Source of the DNA: Rutstroemia sp. NJR-2017a BVV2
Lineage: Eukaryota; Ascomycota; Leotiomycetes; Helotiales; Rutstroemiaceae
NCBI GenBank assembly: GCA_002946415.1
Contig: NJPS01000071.1
Location: 1 to 64,000 of the forward strand
Direction: 5' to 3'
Length of the DNA: 64,000 nucleotides
Shown: positions 11,400 to 24,499 of the stretch, one piece after another
How positions within the stretch are numbered: the first letter of the stretch is position 1
Layout of the letters: each line of letters opens with the position of its first letter
Notes under the pieces: model-generated
Database searches by the model: none
What the model was told of the DNA's origin: nothing
The model's input: the letters and a program-made list of their open reading frames with translations, nothing else
Program-made: the position numbers and the translations under genes

Positions 11400-14300
11400 A
11401 GTAGCTAGTTTTGCTTTAAATAGTTGGAACTGATATCTTGGTATATAATTTAACAAAATACTATAGATATCTTCTATTATCCTTATATCTTGGTAATAAG
11501 TAGATTATTTGATCTCTTCAATCTTATTCCGGATATCTTATAGATTAAGTAATATTCTGAAATATTCGAAGTTTTATCTAACAAAGTTCTTGGTTAATCT
11601 ATTTACTGATATATTATTGATAAGGAGATAAATAATATCAAAGCTTTTCTTTTTATACTTCTATCTTAACTATATATTCTAGATATCAATATATTAAAGC
11701 TTTATTAAAATTTATTTATTTGCTCCTATAACCAACTAGATTACTTATATATTATTATAATAGATTATAATAGGATCCTTGATTTATAAGTTGATTTCTT
11801 TAAATAATCTTATTATTGCTATAATCTCTTTAGTAATATATTTTATACTAAGTAATTCTGCTTCGATTATAGATATAATAATAGTATTTTGCTAAATAGC
11901 TTTCTATGAAATTAATCTACCAAATAAACTTATAATATATCTTTAGAATAAATATCTAGTTATTTGATTATCTATAAATAATATATCTGATATAACTAAA
12001 AGTTAAACTATATAATCTATATTGTATTTGATTACTAAGAACTATATTCTTTATAGATAATTGTTATAGGAACTAATTAGCTAATATAGGTTATAAAGGT
12101 TACTAACCTGGATTAGAATTTTATATAGTTGTAGATTTACTTAGTAAGCAATCTATAGATTTGGACTTTGGGGATCAATAATCTCTTTATATAAATCTTC
12201 GGTATTAGTAACTCTAGAATATTATTACTTAGATATTACTTTGTACTTTAGATCTCTTTTACAAAGATCATCAACTTATAAAAGAGATTGAGAAAATCGG
12301 CTTGAGAAGGTCGGAGAATTATCACTTTATTATATAATTACCTAATATTATTTTTACCTAATTCCTTTTTACTTAGCTATCACGATATATGATAATAACA
12401 AATACAATAATTAGTAGCTTCAATATAGACTTAGCTTAGATTGGTTAGATAGTAACTAAGTTATAATACTACAAATATTATATCTGCTTATAGGGTGATT
12501 GCTATATATAGAATTGAACTAACTTTTTTCTGAAATTCCTTGATTTTGGATAGATAAGCTATTTCGGTATTCTTTCTAAACTTAATAGTTAGAAGTAATA
12601 TTAAAACTAGTTATTTATCAATTTGGTCGAATTTATATATAATCTTCTCAATATAAATATTATAAACTAGCTATAGCTTCTTTTATTATCGGTTTCTGAG
12701 GATCTATATATCTAGAAACCAAATTATATCTTCAAGTTCTCGAAACTTATATACTGTTTTGATTCTCTTAATAAATATTTTAATAATTTATTTATCTCTT
12801 TTATAGTAGAATACTTGGAAGTTATCAACAAAGAAGAAAATAAGAATTTTTCCATTATAATATAGATAGATATATAGTTCTTCTTTATAAAGAGTTATTC
12901 CTAGAGATATTAATATAGTAGTAAAGTTCTTAAATCAAATAGTAGGTAAGTTCTATAATCTATAGAGAGTATAATCAATAATAATATATATTCCTAAAGT
13001 TCAATATTTATCTAGTAATCTATAATATACTAGTTTATTATTTGGATTATATAGTATATTCACAAATATATTGATTATATCAAACTATTTACTCTTGAGA
13101 TCAAGTTTGGCTATAATTATTATAATGATTCTGAAGAAATATAATATAAAAGTAATTATATAAATAGATTCAATTATACTCTTTATTTGAAGATTGCTTC
13201 TAACTACTAGTTGGAATCGGTATTATATTATATAACCTTCTTAGTCTATTTTATAGTCGAATACCTATTTTAGTAGAATAGGTTTGGTTATTATCAAGTT
13301 GAATAAGACTTCTTATCAAATATTATATAATATAAATACTTTGATTTCCTGATTATAGTTCTTTTTAAACTAATATTCAAAAAAGTAGTTCTATAATTAA
13401 TAATAGTATTTAGATAATTTGGCGATATTACTTATATAGATTTAAGGTAGTAGTCGAGATTATAAATTAATAATCTTGGGTTTTTAGGTAATAGCTACTA
13501 TAATAATATTATATAGAATTATATATCAGTTTTGCTCTTTATTCTTATCTATCCTAGACTAATCAGATTATAAAGTAGAATAAAAGTTATTAAATAGATT
13601 AATATCTTAATCTCCTAAATACTGAGCAATTAAGGGATTAATGAAAGTATAGATATATTATCCTTTATATCTAGATTTAAGATATTGAATTTATCTATTT
13701 TTCTATTAACTAGATATTTGGGTCTTAGTAAACTAGATAAGATCTCGGTCTAGAGTGATTTTTTGATAAAGTATAATAACCTCTAGCTGAGATCATTTTG
13801 ATATTTGCTCTAGTAAGTAATTAGAAGAAGAATCTAGAATTCTCTTAATTAGATTTGAAAGTATATCGATCTCTATAAAAATAATTCTTTCCTTAGTTTG
13901 TAACTAAGCAACTTTATAAAGATAAATATACTCTAGAAATAGTAATCTATTTTCTATACTATTATCATTATAATTAGATTATATAGATACTTATATTAAT
14001 AGTAAATATCTTATTTGATTTAGATTAATGGATTTATTATCTAAACTGCTTTTATATACTCTATAAAATATATCTATAATATTAATAGACTCAAAATCCA
14101 TAGTAGTATTAGATTTATTCAAATCGATATTATCTTTATCTTGATATTTATAACTATTCCTATTTCTAAATATTAGTATTATATATATTATAATATCTAT
14201 TATATCATTATTCCTCGGATTATTGAATCTTTATCGAGCGAATATATAACTTTTAATTTCTTTTTTTATAATAGAAGAAAGTAGATCTTCTCTTAATAGT

Positions 14301-17300
14301 TATATATAAATTTGGCTTTTAATTTCTTTATCTATAATAGAAGGATATAAACCAATTCTTAATAATCCTTTATCTTGAGTAGGTAGATATAATTCTTCTA
14401 TATTTAATTCTTTACTTAATATAGATAGATTTAGTTTCCTTATTTATAGTCCTTTACTATTATCTAGATAGTTTGGTATACTATTAGGTTCAGAACTATT
14501 ATTTGATCTCTTATTATTATCTTTACTAGTAATACTTATTCTCGAGATCGAAGAGTAGTTTAATATAGTATTTTGATTTCTTGATAGAATAGAAAGTTAT
14601 AAGATTCCTACTATAATATCTATTTAGTAAACTATATTATTACTTTCTAAGATAGATTTATCTAGTTGAAGATCTACTTTTTCGTTGAGTTTATAAACAA
14701 ATTCTATAATTTGATCAACTAGTAATATCAAGCTAGGCTTGTTTTCGTAAAAGTATATTAGTTCCTTATTGAATATAATATTTCTCGTGATAATGATTTG
14801 TTTGAGTTATAGTATCTATATTCTATAGATTGATATTCTTGGAATATAACTTACTAGATAACCAATATATATTTTAGGATTTAATTTATATTATTTTCTC
14901 TTTTTATTTACTTTTTTATTCTTATCTAAGGAATAAGTTTCGGTATCTATAATAGTAAATTCTGTTTTAATTAGATCGAAGATCTGAAATAATCCAGATA
15001 ACTAATATAAAGTTGTATTAACGAAAATATAATCAGAACTATAATTCGAGTATTTTATTTGAGATCTTGAAATCTCGTTCTTAGAATAGGCTAATATTAT
15101 AAAGATAAATTATAGTTTGAATAATTTCGATTTAAAAGTTCTCTAATAAGTTTGTATTTATTTGTATTTTGATTACTTTTGTAATTACTTCCTGATTAGC
15201 TTATTCTACAACTTTATTCAATTTATAGATATTGGATAGAGATAATTCAATTTCGATATCTTACTTTATAATCTATCTCTGATATAGAGTTATATCTATA
15301 ATTGAAATAATAGAGATATTGTTATTTTATTTAATTATATAGATTACTAATCTATACTAGTATTATATCTAGATCTCGAATATAGTTATTATACTAAATA
15401 CCTTAAGGTACAACTTTTGGTATAATAAAAATCTGAAAAGTTTCTCACTGAATATTTCTTTGATTAATAATAACTATAATATTCCATTATATAAGTTTGA
15501 GAAGTCGAATAGATCCTATATAATTTTATAGAATAATTACAGAAAAAGTTAGTTACTTGAATTATATTTAATAATTTATTTAATATATATTTATATATAA
15601 TCCTTATAATCAATATATTTTAAATCTTTGATTCGAATATCTTTTACAAAGTATATAAGTTTTTCAAGTATTTTTTGTCCCAAATAACTTGTTCAATTAT
15701 ATTATTAGTTTATATTATCTTCTCTTGGTAATAAAGAGTTCTTTGATTTGTAATACAAATAGTGGATTTTATAACTTAATATTGGGTATACTATTATAGA
15801 GTTACTTATTAGTATATTTGATAGAATAGTTAGATAAGAAATAGAAGGTTTTTTGAATTCAAGGAATACTAGATTGAATTTATATTTCAAGTTAGTTATA
15901 ATAGTACTTGATTCTAAGATTCCGATTCTCAAAGTACTATCTAATCTATAAACCTATAAATCCGAATTATGAAGTCGAGTCTCTGAAACGATATTGATAT
16001 AAAAACTAGATACCAAAGCTATATTTATAAAAACTAGATCTTTAATATTGAGTTTATATATATTATAAAGGTAATTTTTGATTATATATATTCTATAATT
16101 TATAATATCGATAAAGGAGGTTCTATATTCTATAATATTATTTAAGATCGTTCGATTATATTTACTATTATCTAGAAGATTGATATTGTTAACTAAATAT
16201 ATAGTTTCGTAGTTATCCAAGAAAGTACTATCTATTAGATAATAGTAATTAATAATAATCGGTATAATATAGATTCTTATATTATTAGTCTTCTTAACTA
16301 GCTATAGATTAATAATTATATTAATAATCTTTCTAGGAAATAGTAATAAGACTATATTATTAGTTTGATTATTGATTTTATATCTTTTACTAGTAAATAT
16401 AGTATATAGAGAGTTCTAGTATAGAAGATTAAGATATTCCAAAATCGTTTTGATATCCTACTTAGTTAGGATATTATTTTTTCCTATAAAGGTTTTTCTT
16501 TGGATTACTAAAAGGAAATATTTATAATCTTTAGATACTTATCTATATTTACTAGTTTCTAGTTCTTCTATTCACTATATATAAAGTCGATATAGATATT
16601 TAATCTAAATAGGATTACCGATCTTTTGATATCTATAAGATTATCTTCTTGAATTTGATTCTTTGTCTTTATTATCTGAATTGTTATTGATATAATTATC
16701 TTTTTGAGAACTATTATTCGAGTTACTTGCTAAGTTGATAAATATAAAGATTATTTTATTTTTTGGATTCTTTATATAAACAATAGTTAGGTTTCTGAAA
16801 ATAAGATTATATTGTTTCAAGATTATAGTAAGTTTTCTTAGTTAAATATTTATAATCACTTTATTGAGCTAGTTCTTAGTTTATAGAAGGGTTATCTTTT
16901 TATATACTACTTTGAGAAAAGTTATAATATCAAGGATTTCTTCGATATTAGAGATCTTATAAATAAAAACTTATATAAATATTTTATTCTACTTTAGATA
17001 CTATTGGTTAAGATCAATTATACTATATTTTGCTTGATCAAGTATATCGAGATATTCGAGCTATACTTTATTTAGAATAGTTATATCTATTGAAACAAGA
17101 TATTTTTTGAGAGAAGTAATTATTCTTTTAAGAGTGATCTCAAAAGAGTTACTTTCTTCGAAGGAAATATCTAGTATATATATACTATCTATTATATCAA
17201 TAATCTATTAGTATATTTTCTTGAATACTTGGTAGTAAATATTGTAATTAGTTTTAAATCTATAATATTCTTTTTCGAAGATCAAATAAAGGTTTTTGAT

Positions 17301-17700
17301 ATTATCAAGAATAGTTGGTTATAGTTATACTGATAGTACTAACAAATTGGCTTTTCTATCTAATTCTAAGGTACTAGAAATATTATCTTCGGTATTAGTT
17401 ATAATAGTATCTTTAATAACTTCAATATATTTCAAGAATATTTACTTATACTAAGTATAGTATTTATAATCTTCTTTAGATATAAGTTAAACTAGGATTG
17501 GTATAGTAGATAAAATAGTAATAAACTAATCGATCTATTTCTCGGATTTGGTAGAGTCGACTGAATCCTAGATATTGTTAACTTAGTAAATTCGCCGAAA
17601 TTGGAGATACTATATTAGTTAGTCTAATCTAGTAACTAGTTTAGCTTTACTGATATCTTTGGATATAATAATTTTGAATAGATAAAATAACGGAATTAGT
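11400..17700 (-). mobile_element. Ty1/copia retrotransposon relic A, RIP-degraded
   Basis: Minus-strand relics appear in copia order. Gag-like residues lie near 17680-17500. A protease/gag-pre-integrase region sits at 16220-15954 (ETIYLVNNINLLDNSKYN, and NIVSETRLHNS near its end), continued at 15932-15705 (LVFLEFKKPSISYL). The RT catalytic box reads ILIFFFVDN (about 12847-12820; family FVDD). The RNase H block is TIIISIIEAELLS (about 11890-11850; family TVALSSTEAEL), and the RNase H tail is near 11640-11450. TAG/TAA codons interrupt every module, so the copy is dead. An LTR-like sequence at 12069-12399 splits the region between RT and RNase H. Relic B (30600-32083) aligns with the 3' part. 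Confidence 0.75.
12069..12399. mobile_element. LTR-like repeat nested in copia relic A
   Basis: This 331-bp block starts TGTTATAGG and ends GATAATAACA, so its ends form the short inverted repeat TGTTAT/ATAACA with TG...CA termini typical of LTRs. It interrupts relic A at a place where relic B (near 31260) is continuous. The same block recurs inverted at 26978-27316. A target-site duplication is not clear, probably because of later point mutation. I call it a solo LTR or short non-autonomous element. Confidence 0.6.
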
Positions 17701-17905
17701 TTAATATAATAATTATATAAGAAGTAAATAAAGTAAGTAAAGATATTTATAAATAATAGCAATTATATATAGTGAAAGAGTTTTGCTAAACTAGGCTTAT
17801 AACTATTATATTACAAATACTTTATAGTTAAATTGTAGAAAGAGAAATTAAAATAGTAGAATTAGTTAATTGTTTTCTATCTAATAATCTTTTCGCAAAT
17901 ATTTA

Positions 17906-18052
17906 TATCTGATCAATAATTATTATACTTTCTGAACTCGGAGAAGAAGAGAAGACTTTTATTTTGGAATAATCAATTAAGTTAATATTTCTAAGTTATA
18001 ACTTATAGCTTCTATAACTCGGAAAGTATAATTATTCAAATCAGATTATTAG
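17906..18052. repeat. Imperfect inverted repeat in AT-rich spacer
   Basis: A left arm at about 17909-17942 (ATTATTATACTTTCTGAACTCGG) matches, as an inverted copy, a right arm at about 18014-18052 (ACTCGGAAAGTATAATTATT). The arms are about 25-30 bases with a few transitions and a loop of about 70 bases. It lies just outside the gag end of copia relic A and could be part of its LTR or a foldback element. Confidence 0.45.
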
Positions 18053-18639
18053 TTAGCTCGACTAGTTAATCCGATCCACTTATATCTAGTTTCACTAGCT
18101 TTATTATCTACTTCTATAATATAAAGTTACGAGATTAAAGATAAAATAGTAAATAGTAAATACTTTAAATTATAAAAATAAGTTATTAATATTATATTTA
18201 TATAACTTGGAATATAGTATAGAGATTCTTATTTAGTAAAAAGATAATAATTATAAAGGATTATAAACTGAACTTTTTGAATTCCAAGATATTGATAACA
18301 AGAATTATAAAGTTATATTCCTTAATAGAATTATATTATTTAAAAATATCTTAGTTAAACTATACTATACTAAGGAAATAATAATAAATATAGAAGAAGA
18401 AAAGACTTAATTAAATCTTTTATAAACCTTAATAGAATCGGATAATAATATTATTAATACTACTGATATTACTAATATTAAATTATCTTAATATTAATTA
18501 TATAGTATAATATCAAGAAAAAAATATATCAAATAAGATAAATCTGATAGATAATCAAGAATATATATTACTTTTGATATAACTAATATCGATTATAGAG
18601 ATAAATATAAACTGTTTTTTGATATTGATAATATATATA

Positions 18640-20170
18640 TATATAAGAAGCTAGATATATTGAAGACTTTACTAAATTAAAACAAAAAGAGATCGATAGT
18701 TTAATAAAGAAAGATATATTTAAAATAATCGATAAAACTGATATTCCGAAAGATATAAAAATCTATAAAGCTTAATATATCGATAAGATTAAATATAAGG
18801 AAATAGCAAAAGAATTCAAGAAATTATAATTTATTATTCAAGTTTATAACGATATTGGAAAAAAAGAGATTCTTACTTAATCTTTAATAATTCAATATAT
18901 CAGTTAATAAATCATTTTTATTTTGATTGTAATTTTAGGATCTCGAAATCAAGTTATATTTTATCTTCGAGATATTTAATAGATATATATATAATCGAAA
19001 TTATAACTGATATATATAGTTATTATTTATATACTAAAGGAAATAAGATTACTAAAACAAATATTTCTATAAATTATATTTCTACTCTATAATATTCCTA
19101 AGTTAGGAAATTATTGGTTTAGTATTTACTATAAATATTATATAAACTAATTCGATTATAAAACTTCTATTTTTGATTCTTATCTATTTTATATAAATAT
19201 AAAGGGATTTAGATATATAAAACTTTAAGTCGATAATATATTAATTTTGGTAGATCCTATATTTATAGAATAAGAAAAGCTTTAGTTTAAAAATACTGGA
19301 TTTATTATAAAGGAATATAAGATATTTACTTTATAAACTTTATTCAAATTCAATAATATTTTGATTATACTTAATAACAATAATAAGATCTATCTTATAT
19401 AAAAATCGCAGTATAAAGATCTATAATTAGTTATAACTGGAATAACTAATATTATTTCTATATATAGTAAGGTTACTAAAGAAGCTTCTTTAATAGAATA
19501 ATATATTTTATAATATATAAAAAATATATATATAGCAACTATATATTAACCAGAAGTAGTATTCGATTTATCTTATACTATATAGAGCTTGGATTATATA
19601 ATAGAAGATATTAAAATACTGAATAAATATCTATAATAATAGATCGATAATACTATAAAAGATATTATCTTTATACTACTTGATAAAGAGTTATTTAAAC
19701 TAGTTATCTTTATAGATATATTATTTACGAATAATTAGAACTTTATTTCTTAAATTAGATATATTATTATACTTATAGATAAGAATAATAATACTAATAT
19801 TATTTATTAGTTATCGACTAAGTATAAGAAGGTTATTAGAAGTATTTTAGTATCTGAGTTATATAAAATAGTTTAAGGATTCGATATAGTAATAGTTATA
19901 AAAGGGATATTCGAAAGGATTTTTAATAAAACAATACTATTTATAATCTATATCAATTCAAAATCACTTTATAAATATATAATCAAGCTTAGAATAACTT
20001 AAGAGAAGAGGTTTATAATCGATATTATAGCACTATATAAATTATATAAACAAAGAGAAATTACTAAAATTAAATAGATTACTAGAAACTTAAATCTAGT
20101 AGATATAATAACGAAGCTGAAACTATATAGAGTATTAGTAGATCTTATTAAGACGAATAAACTATAATTG
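18640..20170 (+). mobile_element. Ty1/copia retrotransposon relic C (RT-RNase H), opposite orientation
   Basis: A plus-strand frame broken by stops reads as the RT and RNase H half of a copia polyprotein of a different lineage from relics A and B. Segments include EIDSLIKKDIFKIIDKTDIP (about 18690-18750; usual G-F-V-V-D-R-D-P region), VDNILILVDP (about 19230-19260; YVDD box), VIRSILVSELYKIVQGFDIV (about 19830-19890; RNase H ...SVLGAELYA... block), SKSLYKYIIKLRIT (about 19950-20000) and LNLVDIITKLKL (about 20090-20130; family N-x-ADALTK tail). The 5' gag/protease/integrase half was not found. Dead copy. Confidence 0.7.
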
Positions 20171-20681
20171 GAGATTATAGGATAAGTAGATAGAGATTAA
20201 GGTTTTTATAGATTTTCAGAATATAGAACTAATACAAATTGGGAGCTTATTAATATAACTATATTCTTCTTTCTTTTAAAGAGTTGCTAGTATTGATCAA
20301 GCGAGATTAAATAGAGTGTAGATTATAGAAGGGCAATACAAGGGCTAATTGAATATACAGAATAGAACTGAAATAAGGATATTTGTAGAATTAGCTAGAT
20401 CCGTAGTAATATAGAAGAGCTGGGTATTTAACCACCCTACTCTTCCCCCATCTTTTAGAAATCAGACTTTATCAACCAAGTATTAGATTACCCTTTTGGA
20501 AGTGATCTTATGCCACGGTTGAGCTGTCAACCCACAGTAAGGAATAATCACTATTAAGATTACTAAAGAGTGAATAGCAGATTGGAATCTTTATATATTT
20601 AACCATACATTATTCTAAATAGTATCCACCAACCGCTCCCTTTGAATATAATCATCTCATTTTCTCTATTCATCAATCTCA
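20171..20681. other. Transition from AT-rich block to NLR gene, 3' flank
   Basis: Composition rises gradually between 20280 and 20680. The last 100 bases are probably the 3' untranslated region of the minus-strand NLR gene. No other gene is seen. Confidence 0.5.
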
Positions 20682-23600
20682 TTATATATTTTGTCCCTCT
20701 TTGCCTAATTGTCTGATTAATTCATTGCGATCGGCCTTCAACTTTGTGATCCGTTCTTCAGATATTGCGGTATTGAACATAATGCTTGATCTTGTAGCCC
20801 TGAGCTCCCTGAACACAAGAAGGCTGGCCTCTAGCTGCTCTGATCCTAGCACCTTCTCCCTTCCCTTTAGCGCTCGTCGATTTATTGACTCGGCCTCGTC
20901 ATATTTCCCCTGCCTCTCCAATACCAAGGCAAGGTTGTTGATGCTGGTCAGTGTATCTGGATGCTCTGGTCCTAGTACCTTCTCCCTTCCCTTTAGAGCT
21001 TGTTGGTTCATTGACTCGGCCTCGTTATATTTCCCCTGCCTCTCCAACACCAACGCAAGGTTGTTGACGCTGGTCAGTGTATCCGGGTGCTCTGGTCCTA
21101 GCACCTTCTCTCTTCCGTACAGCGTTCGTCGGTTCATTGACTCGGCCTCGTTATATTTCCCCTGCCTCTCCAACACCAACGCAAGGTTGCTGATGCTGGA
21201 CAGTGTGTTTGGATGCTCTAGTCCCAGCACCTTCTCGTAGCTCTCCAGCACTCGTCGGTTCATTGACTCGGCCTCGTTATATTTCCCCTGCCTCTCCAAC
21301 ACCAACGCAAGGTTGCTGATGCTGGACAGTGTGTTTGGATGCTCTAGTCCCAGCACCTTCTCGTAGCTCTCTAGCACTCGTCGGTTCATCGACTCGGCCT
21401 CGTCATATCTCCCCTGCCTCTCCAACACCAACGCAAGGTTGTTGACGCTGGCCAGCGTGTTTGGGTGCTCTGATCCTAGCACCTTTTCCCTCCCCTCCAG
21501 CGCTCGTCGATTTATTAACTCGGCCTCGTTATATTTACCCTGCCTCCATATTACCAGAGCGAGGTTGTTGACGCTGGTCAGTGTATCTGGATGCTCTGGT
21601 CCTAGTATCTTCTCCCTTCCCTTTAGAGCTCGTCGATTCATTGACTCGGCCTCATCATATTTTCCCTGCCTCTGTAATACTGACGCAAGGCTGTTGATGC
21701 TAATCAGCGTGTCTGAGTGCTCTGGTCCTAGCACCTTCTCCCTTACTTCTAATGCTTCACGAAGAGTCATCTCTCCTACTGCATATTCACCTCTCTCCAG
21801 TAGGTAACAGCCCGTGCTGTTGCCAATCGCCGCGCGGTTCAAGACATCCTCTTCATCTATCGGCTTGTATGCTAACACCTCTTTCGAGTGTGGAAGGAGC
21901 ACTTGGCAGTCTGGCCACGTCTCATACACTCCATTCGGGAACACCTTTGCCATTTTCTTCAACGCCTTGCTTACCCACCTCTGCAGCTCATTGTTCAATT
22001 CGAGCCACTTCCTGGTCGACAGCTGCACCAGCCGGTGCATCTCGAATGATCCCTCTTTAGCCTGCTCTCGGATGAGGGAAAAGCTTATCAGTGGCGCGAT
22101 AGTGTCCTCAAACTGCAATTGATCCGCGCCGTCGTGTAACAGGCATTCTGGAATCCCTTGTCTGTCGAACATGCTCATTAGTGCAAGTAGGTCTGTAGCA
22201 GCCGGTGTGGTTCTCCGGATCTGGTCGAACGTGACCTGCCATGTGGTAACCACCGGATATCTTATGCTGTGGTCTCGCCGAAGATCTTTAGCGTCATTGT
22301 TGTTCAGAAGGCTAGCCTGATTTGCCTCGCTCTTGCGAAATAGTTGGAGATAGAAAGAGATGGTTCGTTTTCTGATCCGAACGTAAGCCGCGGCATGAGT
22401 GATTGCAAGTGGGATGCCTTCCAACGCTTGAATGAGCGCTCGTGCGTCTTCTTTGGAGGACTCGCCAAAAGGGACTTTGGTCTCTAGCAGTTTCAATGCC
22501 TCTGATTCAGTCATTGGTTCCACTTCGATAATTCTGCCGTAATCTCCAATAAGGTTCCTCGCGGCGGTTGAGCTGCGCGACGTGACGAGGATCGATCCAT
22601 GTGGACTTCGGGGGAGGAAAGCTTCTAATGGCTGCTGCCGATCGATCCGTTTGCGTTTCCGCATGCTCCCTCCTGCGTCCTCGTCGAGGTTGAAGAAAAC
22701 ATCGTCAGTATCGACATTGTCCAATACCATTAGCCACTGTCCGTTTGCCTCGTCCGAGAGCCAACTGCATACTAGTTGCAGCATGTTCACCTCTGGGTCG
22801 TTCCGTCCGGGAAGTCCGGCTTTTTCCGCAATATCTCTATAGCCCTGTTCGAATCGAGTGGCATTGCTTGCGTGTATCCAGAACACAGATATTCGAGGTA
22901 TCCGTTCTCGAGTTCTGTAGGTATATTCGATCGCAATCTGGGACTTCCTGGTAGTGTCTTAGCCCCCTCTCGCCTTAGCTGCGATGCGGGAATGCTTACC
23001 CAATACCTCCAAGCCCAACAAGAGCTGCTCTCATATGTCTAGGTAGTGAAGTCTGCTCTTTTGTCACGTCGATATCTGCCATTAAGTCTTCTCGGCCAAC
23101 AAAAGAGTCGTCTCTCGAGAATGGAACGATGAACGGCGGTTTAAGTACTGACAAGATTGGAATTAGCATTCATCATTACTCTGCAATACTTTCTGGACTA
23201 CGCACAGGAATGCTCCGCAGAATCGGCCAAAGTCGTTTCCTTCTTAAGTAGCTCCTTTCGTACGAATTGCCTAAGAACGCCCGCAATAGCCCGATAACGC
23301 GGATCATTCTTGCTGCTGCATCTGGCCATCTGCATGTGGTTGGCATTGATGCTCTCGACAGTCTCGAGCGTACTGGCGAGATCTAATTTCGAGGAGAAGT
23401 CATCTACCACCTGTGGTTGTCAATATTCGTTTTATTGATAGCAACTTCGGCTTATGTAGATCAATTGTACGCGAGCATAGTACACCACGAAACGTACCTT
23501 TCCATGCAGACCTTTCATGCCAGATATTCCGTGCGCCTCCTGGAAGGAGTGCACTTTAATGCTGTGTTTGCTGACAACGCTTTTGAACTGCTCGTGAATG

Positions 23601-24428
23601 TTGTCCAGCACCTCACCATTTACTTCTAGCGTTCCCAGGATTCTTTTGTTGGAATCTCGAAGACCTAGCCTGGCAAGGTTTGATGCAATCTCTCCCCAAC
23701 TCGCATAACCGCTCCCACGATGCGGTGTCCCAAGGAAGATAATGAGTTTCGTGCTGTCGCGGCATTTCTTTGATCGGTGGAGGGCCTATGGATATGTGAG
23801 CAGCTAGCACTGTTGGGCTGCAGGTAATTGCAAAATCGTACATCCTTCACAATAATACCACCTAAACTATGCGCAACGAACAAAATCGGGTCCTAACACA
23901 GCGGTCAGCGTGGTGGCTTGATCTAAGTCTCTGTTCCGGAAATACCTCATTCTCGATCTCCCTCTCGAGTCTTACCGCGAGATCCCGGCCATGCTGCGAT
24001 ACACTATTCTTGTTGTTCGCCTGAAAGAGCCCTCCGATGACGTCTGCATTGTATCCGTATGTCCATATTCTGGCCTGGGGGGTCTCCGGCACAAGATAAT
24101 CTTCTGGCCAGAAGACTTCTGGTGACGGAGACTTTGCTTGTACGGTCTCGGTCGGCTTTGTTTTGGTCTTCCCTAATCCGAAAAACAGCTTGAGAATTTT
24201 GCGCCAGTCAGCAATATCATCGTCAGGAGTGTCTTTCTTATCCGGGGTTTCCGCCCACGTCCCTCGAGGATGTCCTCTGAGGCCATGGACGAATACGATG
24301 CTATGTAGAGTCAGAGGAAAGGGATCGGAGGGCGCCGGAGCGGGGCCATACTTCAGAAGGGACCGCTCGCTACCAGTGTTCTCGCTACCGGAGAGCGACG
24401 TAAACCCCTCACGGTTGATCCTAGTCAT
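20682..24428 (-). CDS. NLR-type protein: alpha/beta hydrolase, NB-ARC, TPR (kinesin-light-chain type)
   Basis: Six exons (24428-23946, 23892-23842, 23785-23498, 23410-23206, 23147-23000, 22947-20682) give an open protein of 1146 residues. Introns are 52-87 bp, start GTATTT, GTACGA, GTACGT, GTGCGT and GTAAGC, and all end in AG. The N-terminal hydrolase (about 40-320) has IVFVHGLRGHP, the nucleophile elbow AHSLGG with Ser near 170, FLGTPHRGS near 195, and NH-M-x-R before a DPRY segment. NB-ARC follows: P-loop GLGGIGKSQ near 387-395, its GK split by the last intron; Walker B WLMVLDNVD near 465; ILVTSR; and GLPL-like EGIPLAITHAAAY near 583. The C-terminus (about 795-1090) has seven 42-residue TPRs built on EHPxTLxSxxNLALVLERQGKY. 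Such fungal STAND proteins act in heterokaryon incompatibility or immune-like cell death after ligand sensing; that role is inferred from the family. The gene is intact between two RIP-ruined blocks. Confidence 0.9.
21126..21377 (-). repeat. Two almost identical 126-bp TPR-coding units
   Basis: The unit 21126-21251 recurs at 21252-21377. The two copies differ at one base (CTCTCCAGCA versus CTCTCTAGCA in the plus reading). Flanking TPR units of the NLR gene (about 20870-21780) are 80-95% alike with the same 126-bp period. This high internal repeat conservation marks NLR sensor domains that change copy number by unequal exchange. Confidence 0.9.
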
Positions 24429-24499
24429 GCCTCATATATCTAATAGGAAAATGCGACGTCTGAAAGGCTACGGCTGTCGTCTAGGAGGAGCTTCTAAGT

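Noticed and set aside
12069..12399. Exact target-site duplication of the nested LTR-like repeat
   Set aside because: The flanks (ATAAT and AATAC) do not match; possibly lost to mutation, so no duplication is claimed.
10146..16220. Short AT-rich frames as independent genes
   Set aside because: Composition is Ile/Asn/Lys/Tyr noise. Those at 15705-16220 are pieces of the copia polyprotein and are reported there.
20701..23042. Several plus-strand frames of 69-179 codons over the NLR gene
   Set aside because: They are antisense shadows of the repetitive TPR and NB-ARC coding sequence. The minus-strand model has splice sites and family motifs; these have none.
1..24430. Telomere-linked RecQ helicase, common at fungal chromosome ends
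   Set aside because: Looked for helicase motifs (a DExH box and conserved helicase blocks) on both strands and saw none; the large relic at 5.4-9.1 kb does not show them.
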